64,000 nucleotides of DNA from Lachnospiraceae bacterium (lineage in GTDB: Bacteria > Bacillota > Clostridia > Lachnospirales > Lachnospiraceae), in assembly GCA_017550165.1 (NCBI GenBank), contig JAFZQH010000020.1, positions 100,938 through 164,937 of the forward strand, read 5' to 3'. The translations under genes were made by a program, and so were the position numbers. Below the pieces are notes generated by a model. That model had not been told where the DNA came from, searched no databases, and was given only the letters and a program-made list of their open reading frames with translations. Below are positions 39,589-47,756 of the stretch, one piece after another; the first letter of the stretch is position 1, and each line of letters opens with the position of its first letter.

Positions 39589-39677
39589 GAAAAAATGATA
39601 TGACAAACTACCAAAAACAACTGAAATATTTGTATTTATTGTATATTGCAATTCTTTCGAATATTGAATACCATTGT

Positions 39678-39698
39678 ATGTAGTTATCAATACTACAT
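39678..39698. promoter_or_regulatory. Palindrome upstream of degV, possible operator
   Basis: ATGTAGT and ACTACAT (7-bp perfect arms) flank a 7-nt centre about 50 nt before the degV start, in the region where a promoter is expected. No known regulator matches; it could also be chance in an AT-rich region. Confidence 0.35.
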
Positions 39699-39748
39699 TG
39701 AGCGGTATAGATAACAATATTAATGCCGAGGGATAAGGAGAAACTTAT

Positions 39749-40576
39749 ATGATCAAGATAATCGCTGACTCTTCAAGTAACATGGAAGGTCTTGATGATG
39801 TTGTATTCGAATCCGTACCCATGACGATCTACACGGATGAGAAGAGCTATAAGGATGACAGGTCCCTTAACTTACGTAAGATGCTGGATTACCTTAAGAA
39901 TTACAAGGGGCGCTCATATACTTCATGTCCCAATATTGACGAGTGGGTAAGGGCCTTTGAGGGCGGAGATATCATATACATTGTAACGGTTACCAGTACT
40001 CTTTCGGGAACATATAATGCCGCTCTTGCTGCCCGTAATATGTATCTCGAGGAACACCCTGATGCGAAGATCGAGGTTTTTGATTCAAAAAGCACCGGTC
40101 CCGAGATGCATCTCATCGTAGAGAAACTGGCGGAGCTTATCAAGGCAGGCTGCGGATTTGAAGAGGTAGTATTAAAGACGAGGCTTTACATGAAGAAGAC
40201 CAGTCTTTTCTTTGCCTTATCCTCACTCCATAATCTGGTGGAGAACGGCAGGGTCAACCGTCTGGTGGCTTCGGCTCTGGGCAAGCTGGGCATAAGTGTA
40301 ATTGCCAAGGCAAGTATTATCGGTGATATCAAAGCTATTGCCAAGGCACGTGGTGAGAAAAAGACCGTAGAGCGTATATACGAAGAGATTAAAAAAGCCG
40401 GTTATCACGGCGGTAAGATCAGGATCTGTCATGTTGAAAATGAGTCCATAGCGCTGCAGTTTATAAAGAGGGTAAGGGAAGAGTTCAAGGACGCGGATAT
40501 TCAGTATTATCTGTCTAAGGGGTTGTGCGGGTTTTATGCGGAACAGGGAGGACTGATGATAGGGGCGGAACTGTAG
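39749..40576 (+). CDS. DegV family fatty-acid-binding protein
   Basis: DegV/FakB proteins bind a fatty acid, and FakB members present it to the kinase FakA. The 275-residue protein begins IIADSSSNMEG (usual DSxxDL/NM start motif) and has the ligand-pocket segments GRSYTSCPNIDEWVRAF and VTVTSTLSGTYNAALAARN. The C-terminal domain has SSLHNLVENGRVNRLVA (family core SLxYLxKGGR) and ends GAELL-like (GGLMIGAEL). AAGGAG lies 7 nt before the ATG. It is monocistronic and ends just before a structured element that includes a terminator. No fakA is nearby. Confidence 0.92.
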   Translation: MIKIIADSSSNMEGLDDVVFESVPMTIYTDEKSYKDDRSLNLRKMLDYLKNYKGRSYTSCPNIDEWVRAFEGGDIIYIVTVTSTLSGTYNAALAARNMYLEEHPDAKIEVFDSKSTGPEMHLIVEKLAELIKAGCGFEEVVLKTRLYMKKTSLFFALSSLHNLVENGRVNRLVASALGKLGISVIAKASIIGDIKAIAKARGEKKTVERIYEEIKKAGYHGGKIRICHVENESIALQFIKRVREEFKDADIQYYLSKGLCGFYAEQGGLMIGAEL

Positions 40577-40587
40577 GGTTACCGCTC

Positions 40588-40778
40588 GTTACTATTCACA
40601 GATATCTTTACATACATGCGTAATCCGCCCGCTTCGCGGGCTTCTCCGTACGCTTTCGCGTACTACGATTACTTATGTATGTAAAGTTCCTGCTTCGCAG
40701 CACGAATATAAAAAAGAAGCGGTTTTTGCGAGCAAGCTCTCAAACCGCTTCTTTTTATATTCTACTGTGAATAGTAAC
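40588..40778. repeat. 191-bp structured intergenic element with 14-bp terminal inverted repeats
   Basis: The ends are perfect 14-bp inverted repeats (GTTACTATTCACAG at 40588-40601 and its complement at 40765-40778). Inside are CTTTACATACAT paired with ATGTATGTAAAG, then small hairpins GCCCGC-TTC-GCGGGC and GTACGC-TTTC-GCGTAC. A long terminator hairpin occupies the right part. No ORF fits. It may be a miniature mobile or REP-like element; no flanking target duplication was seen. Confidence 0.7.
40711..40758. terminator. Strong bidirectional intrinsic terminator
   Basis: A 15-bp stem (40711-40725 with 40742-40756) has A-tract and T-tract ends on both strands and an internal GAGC/GCTC mini-stem. 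It lies inside the 191-bp element and would end degV (plus) and the URO-D gene (minus). Confidence 0.88.
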
Positions 40779-40781
40779 TAA

Positions 40782-41774
40782 TTAAAACATCTCTTTGCTC
40801 ATCTCGTCGATGTACTTATCGATGCACTCGTATACGCCCTTGAATGTAGATACAGGCAGTCCCTGTGAAGCGTTGGGGATGAAGTAGAGCTTGCCGCCCT
40901 GCTCTGTACAAGCCTCACGAACCTTCTGCTTAACAATGTCCTCTGTCCAGCCTTCGAAGTCAACTTCTGCGGAGTCGATACCACCCATGAAGGAGATCTG
41001 TCCGCCGTACTTCTTGATCAGTTCAGGAATATTGTTGGACTTCATAACACCCTGCCATACATCGATACCCATCTCGATCATGTACGGTACAAGTGTAGCT
41101 GCATATGAATCTGAATGGTGAACGATAAGTTTAACGCCGTTCTCCTTGTAATATCCGTATACATCCTTGTAAGCCTGCAGATAGAACTCTTCAAACATAT
41201 CCGGCTTAAGGAATGTAGAGATCTGGCTTCCCCAGTCATCATGATGGAATAATGCATCAGGCTTCATGTACTTGCAGATTTCTGTAGCATACTTGATCTC
41301 CCACTCGGCGAGAGCCTTGATGAGGTCAGCCATCTCATCAGGATACTCATAGAAGTTGATCAGGCAGTTCTGGATCTCCATAAGGTAATGGCACTGCTCG
41401 AAAAGTCCGGGAACTACGAAAGGAGATACATAGTAATCTTCCCTGTTAACAGCCTCAGACTGATCAAGAAGAACTCTCCACTTCTCCTCCGGGAATACTA
41501 CTTCCGGGAACTTAACGTAATCCTGCCAATGCTCCATATCCTTGATAACGATCTTGTCAGGTGTATGAACGGGGAACGCACCCGGTGTTCCCTCCGGCCA
41601 TGACTTTGTAATTCCCCAGGCATTAACCTTGTTGTGCTCACCGTATGCCGGGTTGGGGTTAGTCATCTGGAAAGGTGTGGGGCTTAAGATCTTGATAAAC
41701 TCATACTGCTTAACAAATCTCTCCGGCTTACCTCCCTTGATAACTTCATCGAAATTCTGACGTGGTGTCAACAT
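40782..41774 (-). CDS. Uroporphyrinogen decarboxylase (URO-D) superfamily protein
   Basis: A 330-residue TIM-barrel protein of the URO-D/MtaA superfamily. Typical parts are the N-terminal MLTPRQNFDEVIKGGKPERF, FHHDDWGSQISTFLKPDMFEEF near residue 180, LIVHHSDSYAATLVPYMIEMG (the HSDS/HSCG-type strand), INVWQG-like IDVWQGVMKSNNIPELIKKYG and the glycine-rich FMGGIDS. No haem biosynthesis genes are near. In anaerobes such stand-alone members are often corrinoid methyltransferases or demethylases rather than HemE; the actual substrate is unknown. AAGGAGG lies 8 nt before the ATG. Confidence 0.88.
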   Translation of the reverse strand: MLTPRQNFDEVIKGGKPERFVKQYEFIKILSPTPFQMTNPNPAYGEHNKVNAWGITKSWPEGTPGAFPVHTPDKIVIKDMEHWQDYVKFPEVVFPEEKWRVLLDQSEAVNREDYYVSPFVVPGLFEQCHYLMEIQNCLINFYEYPDEMADLIKALAEWEIKYATEICKYMKPDALFHHDDWGSQISTFLKPDMFEEFYLQAYKDVYGYYKENGVKLIVHHSDSYAATLVPYMIEMGIDVWQGVMKSNNIPELIKKYGGQISFMGGIDSAEVDFEGWTEDIVKQKVREACTEQGGKLYFIPNASQGLPVSTFKGVYECIDKYIDEMSKEMF

Positions 41775-41842
41775 ATTTTGTTCCTCCTTACAATTACTAC
41801 TATGATTTTTAATATTTATACAAGCTGATGACTACTCGATCA

Positions 41843-42202
41843 TCAACCTAAAACCTTCTGAACCGCCTCAAGTATCCTCTCGGGCTGAAAGGGCTTAACG
41901 ATAAAGTCCTTGGCTCCGGACTGGATAGCCTCAATAACCATAGCCTGCTGGCCCATGGCGGAACACATGATGACCTTGGCATTACCGTCTCCCTCTTTGA
42001 TCTTCTTCAGGGCCTGTATGCCATCCATCTCAGGCATGGTAATATCCATAAGAACAAGGTCGGGCTTAAGCTCGTTGTACTTGTCAACGGCATCCATACC
42101 GTTAACGGCTTCTCCCGCAACTTCGAAACCGTTCTTGGATATAACATCCTTGATCATCATACGCATAAATGCAGCATCATCAACTATAAGAATCCTTGCC
42201 AT
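41843..42202 (-). CDS. cheY: Chemotaxis response regulator CheY
   Basis: A 119-residue single receiver domain: acidic pocket Asp8/Asp9 (ILIVDDAAF), phosphoacceptor Asp53 (LVLMDITMPEMDG), Ser in IMCSAMGQQAMVIEAI and Lys in DFIVKPFQ. The sequence AMGQQAMVIEAIQSGAKDFI is characteristic of CheY of Bacillus/Thermotoga type. It should carry the chemoreceptor signal to the flagellar switch. GGGAGG lies 7 nt before the ATG at 42202; the longer frame to 42223 has no RBS. It is separated from other chemotaxis genes. Confidence 0.93.
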   Translation of the reverse strand: MARILIVDDAAFMRMMIKDVISKNGFEVAGEAVNGMDAVDKYNELKPDLVLMDITMPEMDGIQALKKIKEGDGNAKVIMCSAMGQQAMVIEAIQSGAKDFIVKPFQPERILEAVQKVLG

Positions 42203-42283
42203 ATTTATCCTCCCTGTGGTCAATCACACTAAACATCATACAACAAATTCAGAATATTTGCAATATGCTACGGTAAAGATAAT

Positions 42284-42532
42284 TTACTCTGCAACGGAGG
42301 GTTCCAAAGTCTGCATGTAGTTGGTTATGTCTGTATAATTAACGGTTATAGCCTGGTTTTTCTGCTGGTTAGTGATGTTACCGTAGAGAGATACTCCCGC
42401 CCATGCCAGGAGCGCCACAACAAGACATGTGACTATGGCGGTACGAAGCCCCCTCATCCTCTTGTCCTTCTTCAGGTTCTCCTTGCGATTAACCTTGTCA
42501 TTCTTATATGCCTCAACTTTTGCCTGACTCAT
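42284..42532 (-). CDS. Small single-pass membrane protein, unknown
   Basis: An 82-residue protein with a very basic N-terminal cytoplasmic part (VEAYKNDKVNRKENLKKDKR), one membrane segment (AIVTCLVVALLAWAGVSLYG) and a polar outer tail ending DITNYMQTLEPSVAE. AAAGGA lies upstream of the ATG. It is between htpG and cheY, all minus strand. No family was recognised. Confidence 0.65.
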   Translation of the reverse strand: MSQAKVEAYKNDKVNRKENLKKDKRMRGLRTAIVTCLVVALLAWAGVSLYGNITNQQKNQAITVNYTDITNYMQTLEPSVAE

Positions 42533-42602
42533 ATTTCAAAAAATCCTTTCTGTATAGTCCATCACTATTATACATAAAATCCTTCAAAACGGAAGAACAA
42601 AA

Positions 42603-44669
42603 TTAAAAAAGAAGTTCCATTATCTTATTGCTCCGTGCCACAAACTCTGTCATCTCCTGAGGCTCCAGCGGTGCATTGGCAAGCATGGCAAGATCGTATA
42701 ACTGCTGACACATCATATTGACATTCTCTCCGGTCTCATTTTCGAAAATGTACTTAACCAGTTTATTGTTGGCATTCAGCACCAGTGTGGCATCGTTGCC
42801 GCCCATCATACCGAAATCCATGCCGCTCATACGGTACATCTTCATCATATCCTGCATACGGCGGGAGTCCTCATCTTTGACGATCATGGAGGAAATGCTC
42901 TCGTTCTTTAAGCTTTCCACCTTAACCTTGAGGTTATCCCGTCCGAGAGCTGCTTTAAAGGTCTTTGTAAGGCCCTCCTCCAGCTTCTTCAGTTCATCCT
43001 CGTCCATGGCTTCGCCCTTGAGGTCATCGGTAACGTCCGCATCTATCCTCCTGAAGGTATAGTCGGAATTCCTGTGTTCAAGCTGGGTGATAAATGAGGT
43101 ATCGATGTTATGGTCAAGTATAACCGCATCCTTGCCCTGCTCCCTGAACATATTGATATACTGGCTCTGCTGCTTGACATCAGTGACATAGTAAACCACA
43201 ATCTTATCCGGCATCTTGTCTGCTTCGGGCGCCTTTTCATCTTTATTCTCGGTCCCATCGTCTTCGGTCTTGTCATCTTCAGGCTTCTCAACGGGCTTTA
43301 AGAATTCAGGCAGGGTAAGATACTTGTCATCCAGGTTCTTAAAGAGGATGTAGTCGTTCATCTTGTCGCAGAACTTGTCGTCTTTTAAGCAGCCGAACTT
43401 GATAAAGGGGCTGATATCGTCCCAGTATTTCTCATAGTTTTCCTTATCCGTCTTGCACATCCCCGCCAGCTTGTCAGCCACTTTCTTGGTGATGTAATCG
43501 GATATCTTATTGACGAATCCGTCATTCTGCAGTGCTGATCTCGACACGTTAAGGGGCAGATCCGGACAGTCGATGACTCCCTTAAGAAGCATTAGGAATT
43601 CCGGTATGACCTCCTTGATGTTATCAGCGATAAATACCTGGTTGTTAAAGAGCTTGATGGTCCCCTCTATGGACTCGTACTCCATGTTGATCTTGGGGAA
43701 ATACAGGATGCCCTTTAAATTGAAGGGATAATCCATGTTAAGGTGTATCCAGAAAAGGGGCTCTTTAAAATCCATGAAAACCTTGCGGTAAAATTCCTTG
43801 TACTCTTCTTCGGTACAATCGTTGGGATGTTTGGTCCACAAGGGGGTTGTATCATTCAGCGCCACCGGACGTTTAACTATCTTAAGCTTCTCTGTCTTCG
43901 GAGAAACCTCTACTATCTCTTTTTCACCCTTCTCGTTCTCTTTTTCTTCAGTCTTGGCTTCCTCAACTATAGTCTCGATAACGGTATCCGTATCAAGCTT
44001 CTCCTCCGGAAGTATGGTCTCATACTCGGGCTCTGCATTGGTCCTTGACAGGTAGATGGGAACCGGCATGAAACCGCAGTATTTCTCCAATACCTCTCTT
44101 GCGCGGTATTCATTTGCGAATTCAACGCACTCCTCGCTTAAGAAGAGGGTAATGGTTGTCCCTACTTCCGTGCGGTCGCCTTTATCAATGGAATACTCAG
44201 TTCCGCCGTCGCACTCCCAATGAACTGCCTCGGCGCCCTCCTTGTAGGATAAGGTATCGATGTGCACCTCGTCCGCAACCATAAATGCAGAATAGAATCC
44301 CAGGCCGAAATGCCCGATTATCTGGTCTTCATTGGTCTTATCCTTATATTTTTCAAGAAAGTCCGTAGCCCCTGAAAATGCGATCTGGGTGATGTACTCC
44401 TCTACTTCCTCTGCAGTCATTCCCAGACCCGTATCAGTAACCTTGATGGTCTTGTCTTCAGGGTTGACCACCACTTCAATCTTTTCCTTATAATCATCAG
44501 GAAGGGTATATTCTCCCATCATATCAAGCTTCTTAAGCTTGGTAACTGCATCACATCCGTTGGAAATAAGCTCCCTCATGAATATATCATGATCGGAATA
44601 CAACCACTTTTTTATAATGGGAAATATGTTCTCACTGTTTATTGATAATGATCCTTTTTTTGCTGACAT
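42603..44669 (-). CDS. htpG: Molecular chaperone HtpG (Hsp90)
   Basis: An ATP-dependent Hsp90 chaperone of 688 residues. The GHKL ATPase domain shows RELISNGCDAVTKLK, DTGLGMTAEEVEEYI and IGHFGLGFYSAFMVAD. The middle domain has PLWTKHPNDCTEEEYKEFYR and GVIDCPDLPLNVSRSALQ. It is about 60 residues longer than typical HtpG because of two highly charged insertions, one near residue 230 (EEKENEKGEKEIVE) and one near 475 (EDDKTEDDGTENKDEKAPEA). The ATG at 44669 follows AGGAG by 8 nt; an in-frame GTG three codons earlier is less likely. A consensus promoter and a perfect CIRCE lie upstream. Confidence 0.97.
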   Translation of the reverse strand: MSAKKGSLSINSENIFPIIKKWLYSDHDIFMRELISNGCDAVTKLKKLDMMGEYTLPDDYKEKIEVVVNPEDKTIKVTDTGLGMTAEEVEEYITQIAFSGATDFLEKYKDKTNEDQIIGHFGLGFYSAFMVADEVHIDTLSYKEGAEAVHWECDGGTEYSIDKGDRTEVGTTITLFLSEECVEFANEYRAREVLEKYCGFMPVPIYLSRTNAEPEYETILPEEKLDTDTVIETIVEEAKTEEKENEKGEKEIVEVSPKTEKLKIVKRPVALNDTTPLWTKHPNDCTEEEYKEFYRKVFMDFKEPLFWIHLNMDYPFNLKGILYFPKINMEYESIEGTIKLFNNQVFIADNIKEVIPEFLMLLKGVIDCPDLPLNVSRSALQNDGFVNKISDYITKKVADKLAGMCKTDKENYEKYWDDISPFIKFGCLKDDKFCDKMNDYILFKNLDDKYLTLPEFLKPVEKPEDDKTEDDGTENKDEKAPEADKMPDKIVVYYVTDVKQQSQYINMFREQGKDAVILDHNIDTSFITQLEHRNSDYTFRRIDADVTDDLKGEAMDEDELKKLEEGLTKTFKAALGRDNLKVKVESLKNESISSMIVKDEDSRRMQDMMKMYRMSGMDFGMMGGNDATLVLNANNKLVKYIFENETGENVNMMCQQLYDLAMLANAPLEPQEMTEFVARSNKIMELLF

Positions 44670-44692
44670 AACTATCACTCCTTTACCGAGAT

Positions 44693-44721
44693 ATCTTAAC
44701 CCCTTGCAATATACATGTCAA
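44693..44721 (-). promoter_or_regulatory. Sigma-A promoter of htpG
   Basis: On the minus strand TTGACA (44721-44716) and TAAGAT (44698-44693) are 17 nt apart, 24 nt before the htpG ATG. CIRCE lies 7 nt upstream of the -35 hexamer. Confidence 0.7.
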
Positions 44722-44728
44722 GGACTTT

Positions 44729-44755
44729 TTAGCACTCAATCGTCAAGAGTGCTAA
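44729..44755. promoter_or_regulatory. CIRCE operator (HrcA binding site)
   Basis: TTAGCACTC-N9-GAGTGCTAA is an exact match to the CIRCE consensus bound by the heat-shock repressor HrcA. It lies before the htpG promoter and overlaps the last codons and stop of the upstream small membrane protein gene. Confidence 0.97.
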
Positions 44756-45011
44756 CACAGTGGGTTACCACTATATCTTCCAGCATTATTATCTCCGGTT
44801 TGTCGGAAAGAACCTCTGTTTTAAGGACTTTGGCCTCTTTTTTGCTTTCCGGATCCGGCCCTTCCCTGACGGAGACCATCTTATTATCCTTAATCTCCCT
44901 TACAAGCCGGGGGATATCGACCTTATACCAAAGAAATATCCCCATGAAAAGAGAAAAGGCAGCCAGGACATAACATATATGTGATACAAAAAACAAGCCT
45001 TCCGCACTCAT
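44736..45011 (-). CDS. Small single-pass membrane protein in the kinase/phosphatase operon
   Basis: A 91-residue protein with an N-terminal membrane segment (HICYVLAAFSLFMGIFLW) and a polar cytoplasmic tail rich in Lys and Glu. The family is not recognised. Its start overlaps the stop of the Ser/Thr kinase gene by 4 nt (ATG-A type), so it is co-translated with it and may be a partner or substrate of the kinase. Its 3' end contains the CIRCE of htpG. Confidence 0.7.
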   Translation of the reverse strand: MSAEGLFFVSHICYVLAAFSLFMGIFLWYKVDIPRLVREIKDNKMVSVREGPDPESKKEAKVLKTEVLSDKPEIIMLEDIVVTHCVSTLDD

Positions 45012-46582
45012 AACAATTCACCTTTTCGCATTTTTTCCTGAAGCCTGAGAACGTAGGGCAGGGTGGAACTTATGCCCTCTATGCCGGATATCGCCCGCCG
45101 GCGCAGGCTTTCAATCTCTTCCCCCTCCAGATCGAGGGCTGCCATATTGATGGACTGGCTGTCCAGGAACAGATTGATGACATAGTATAATGAGACCTTA
45201 TCATAATTACTTTCCCGATCGGTCCTCTTTTCCACCGTATCCATGCATTGCTCCATCTTCCTGAAGAGAGACCGGTACTCCTCCGGAGAATGCTCCGATA
45301 CCCTGCTCTGCTCCGTCATAAAGCTGCAAAGCCCGGCGTAACACTGAGCAAGCTCTCCTTTCTCAAAGCATTTGCTTCCTGCCGCCTTTTGAAAGAAGGC
45401 TGCAGACATGGAGGCCCGGGTTTTAAATGAGCCGCTCCACTGGGTCAGGAGCATTCTTCCCACATCGTAGTAAAGACCTGCTGCCTCTTGCGAGGAATCA
45501 CCTATCTTATCCGCATTATTTAAAACCGTGTTAGCCAGAAGGTTTAGGTCCCTGTTGACCACAAAATGGTCACTGTAGTAGTCCACCAGTCCCATGTAGG
45601 CCTCCGTCCTTTCAGGGTAAATGTCTATGGCCTCGTATAGGCCCTCCGCCTGACCGGTGCTAAGCCTATATGAATACTCACTGTCGTATATCCCCACAGC
45701 CCTTGCATTACACACCACTCCCAGGCTCAGGCTAATAAGAGACATGGCCGCCGAAGCGGCAAATGCTGCGATCTTCCTTATGATCCTTCTCCGCCATCTC
45801 CGGGTGATCCGGGAAGGATCCTTTAAGACCTCCATCAGTTCATCACAGCTTTGATACCTTTCATCCGGATCGGCTTTCGTACACCTGTCAATGATGGCCC
45901 CCATGCCCTCGGATACAGACCCGTTCAGTTCCCTGACAGGGATATATTCCCCGCTTTTGCCGGGATCTGCTCCCGTAAGAAGCTGGTGCATGGTCATTCC
46001 CAGGGCATATATATCAGACCTTTGATCTGTCCGGCCCCTGTATTGTTCAGGGGGCGCATAGCCCTTTGTTCCCAAAACCGATGTATCCGCCTTATTCATT
46101 TCCCCGTATTCTACAGCTATTCCGAAGTCAATGATGCAAAGCCTCCCGTTGGGTTTCAGCATCAGATTGGCAGGTTTCATATCACGGTAAACAATGGGTG
46201 GAGTGTGAGAATGCAGATAGGATAAGATATCACTCGCCTGCAATCCCCAGTCTATGACCTGATCCTCGGTTGCCGGCCCCTTTTCCTTCAGGGTCTTATC
46301 CAGTGATTCTCCTTCGATAAAATCCATAACTATATATATCATGTCCTCATGGTCAATGATATCAACGATCCTGGGGATACCCGGGTGATCTAGGGACTTG
46401 ATCAGATTGGCTTCTGCCAGAATGGAGTTTATCACGATATCATCTTTTATACCGTTTCCGGACTTCTTTACTTCTTTGACTGCCCAGTTCCTGTTGAGGC
46501 GGGAGTCATTTGCCAGATAGACCACCGACATTCCGCCCCTGCCAATGACTTTAAGCAGCTCGTATTTATTGTCTAAAACTAT
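45008..46582 (-). CDS. Membrane Ser/Thr protein kinase (PknB-like, no PASTA), apparently with ATA start
   Basis: A eukaryotic-type kinase. The first ordinary start codon (ATG 46531) would cut off strand beta-1 and half of the glycine loop. In frame upstream, the codons from ATA 46582 give [I/M]VLDNKYELLKVIGRGGMS, exactly the expected N-terminus; an in-frame TGA lies just before. The ATA overlaps the TAG stop of the phosphatase gene. Kinase motifs: WAVKEV (Lys), IVYRDMKPANLML (HRD as YRD), CIIDFG, GYAPPEQY. A membrane segment follows (AAFAASAAMSLISLSLGVV, about 280 from the first Met), then a helical extracytoplasmic TPR-like part of about 200 residues. It works with the PP2C phosphatase upstream. 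Confidence 0.88.
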   Translation of the reverse strand: MVLDNKYELLKVIGRGGMSVVYLANDSRLNRNWAVKEVKKSGNGIKDDIVINSILAEANLIKSLDHPGIPRIVDIIDHEDMIYIVMDFIEGESLDKTLKEKGPATEDQVIDWGLQASDILSYLHSHTPPIVYRDMKPANLMLKPNGRLCIIDFGIAVEYGEMNKADTSVLGTKGYAPPEQYRGRTDQRSDIYALGMTMHQLLTGADPGKSGEYIPVRELNGSVSEGMGAIIDRCTKADPDERYQSCDELMEVLKDPSRITRRWRRRIIRKIAAFAASAAMSLISLSLGVVCNARAVGIYDSEYSYRLSTGQAEGLYEAIDIYPERTEAYMGLVDYYSDHFVVNRDLNLLANTVLNNADKIGDSSQEAAGLYYDVGRMLLTQWSGSFKTRASMSAAFFQKAAGSKCFEKGELAQCYAGLCSFMTEQSRVSEHSPEEYRSLFRKMEQCMDTVEKRTDRESNYDKVSLYYVINLFLDSQSINMAALDLEGEEIESLRRRAISGIEGISSTLPYVLRLQEKMRKGELL

Positions 46583-47493
46583 GCCCGTACCAAATCACCT
46601 TCTCTCAGATCGCAGGTTTTTTCATTCGGATGGTCATTGTACATTATCTCCGTTTTTGATCCTTCATTTTCAGAGGAGACTTTGTCACATTTTATCAGGA
46701 TAAGGGAAATGTTATCTTTCTCGCCTCGTTCCTTAACGGTTGCCACAGCATCCTGCGCTCTCTTTCCCAATTCTTCCTTGTCAGAAATGAATTGAGGATC
46801 AAAGATATCCGCCATCTCTCTTTCTCTCATCTCATGCCTAAATCCGTCGCTGCACAACAGATAGGTCCCCGGTTCCGCTTTACCCCGTATTATCTGAGGT
46901 CTGACCTCCTCAGAGGCTCCTACGCATTGAAGGAGGAGGCTTTGGCGGGGGTCCTTTTTTGCTTCTTCAGAGGTCATTTTCCCCCTCTTGACTTCTCTTG
47001 CCACAAAGGTATGATCCTCGGTTAGTTGCCGGATCCCGGCAGATGATCCCTTTTCAGATGTGATGCAGATATCCGATCCGGATATGGAATTACTGATATG
47101 ATAAATACGGGAATCGCCAACATGGACGATGATCAGATATTCCCCGAGAATGATAATTCCCGTAAAGGTTGTCCCCATTTCCATGCCATTTTCGGCGGAA
47201 TAGTTACGAAGCTTCAGGTTCTCTCTTGTCAGGATATCCAACCAGGCTGTTTCAGCTTCCCGGATGCTCTTACCTTTAAACAGTTCCTCTGCCTTCTCAT
47301 TAAACCACATATCAAAGGCCCGGATCACCTCCGAGCTTGCCAGTTCTCCATTATCCAGGCCCCCCATGCCGTCACATATGATGGCCATTACGCACTCAAT
47401 ATCTCCTGATACGGCGTGTTTCACCAATAGGGAATCTTGATTGATCGCCACCTGCCCCGCATCCGTCACAGCACAGGCATAGTATTTACACAC
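46579..47493 (-). CDS. PP2C-family Ser/Thr phosphatase
   Basis: This metal-dependent phosphatase should reverse the action of the adjacent kinase. PP2C motifs: NQDSLLV, CDGMGGLDNGELAS, TTFTGIIILG, VHVGDSRIYHI, QLTEDHTFVAREV, LLCSDGF and KDNISLILIKC. The most likely start is GTG 47493, 13 nt after AGGAGG; GTG 47505 or 47544 are alternatives in the same frame. No export signal or membrane segment, so it is cytoplasmic. About 305 residues, slightly longer than the usual 240-250 because of an acidic tail. The end overlaps the inferred kinase start. Confidence 0.92.
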   Translation of the reverse strand: MCKYYACAVTDAGQVAINQDSLLVKHAVSGDIECVMAIICDGMGGLDNGELASSEVIRAFDMWFNEKAEELFKGKSIREAETAWLDILTRENLKLRNYSAENGMEMGTTFTGIIILGEYLIIVHVGDSRIYHISNSISGSDICITSEKGSSAGIRQLTEDHTFVAREVKRGKMTSEEAKKDPRQSLLLQCVGASEEVRPQIIRGKAEPGTYLLCSDGFRHEMREREMADIFDPQFISDKEELGKRAQDAVATVKERGEKDNISLILIKCDKVSSENEGSKTEIMYNDHPNEKTCDLREGDLVRA

Positions 47494-47682
47494 TCCCGTA
47501 GCCACACCTCCTATTTGCCCGCTACAGCGCCGGGGCAATCCCACTCACCGCAACGCCAGCTCGGTCACGATTTTAACATTATTTTACAATAATGTCAACA
47601 CAATTTCTGTAATATTTTCATTTTGTGCCCATTTCTATAAATAATATTCAGTCGGGTATGACAGCATTTTTCATTTCCCATA

Positions 47683-47711
47683 TTGCATAAACAGGCGGCA
47701 ATAGATAAAAT
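47683..47711 (+). promoter_or_regulatory. Likely sigma-A promoter of the redoxin operon
   Basis: TTGCAT (47683-47688) and TAAAAT (47706-47711) are 17 nt apart, 45 nt before the ATG at 47757. Confidence 0.5.
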
Positions 47712-47756
47712 TGGATAAAGAACTGATGATGTATCCCTTTTGAAAAGAGGTTTAAT

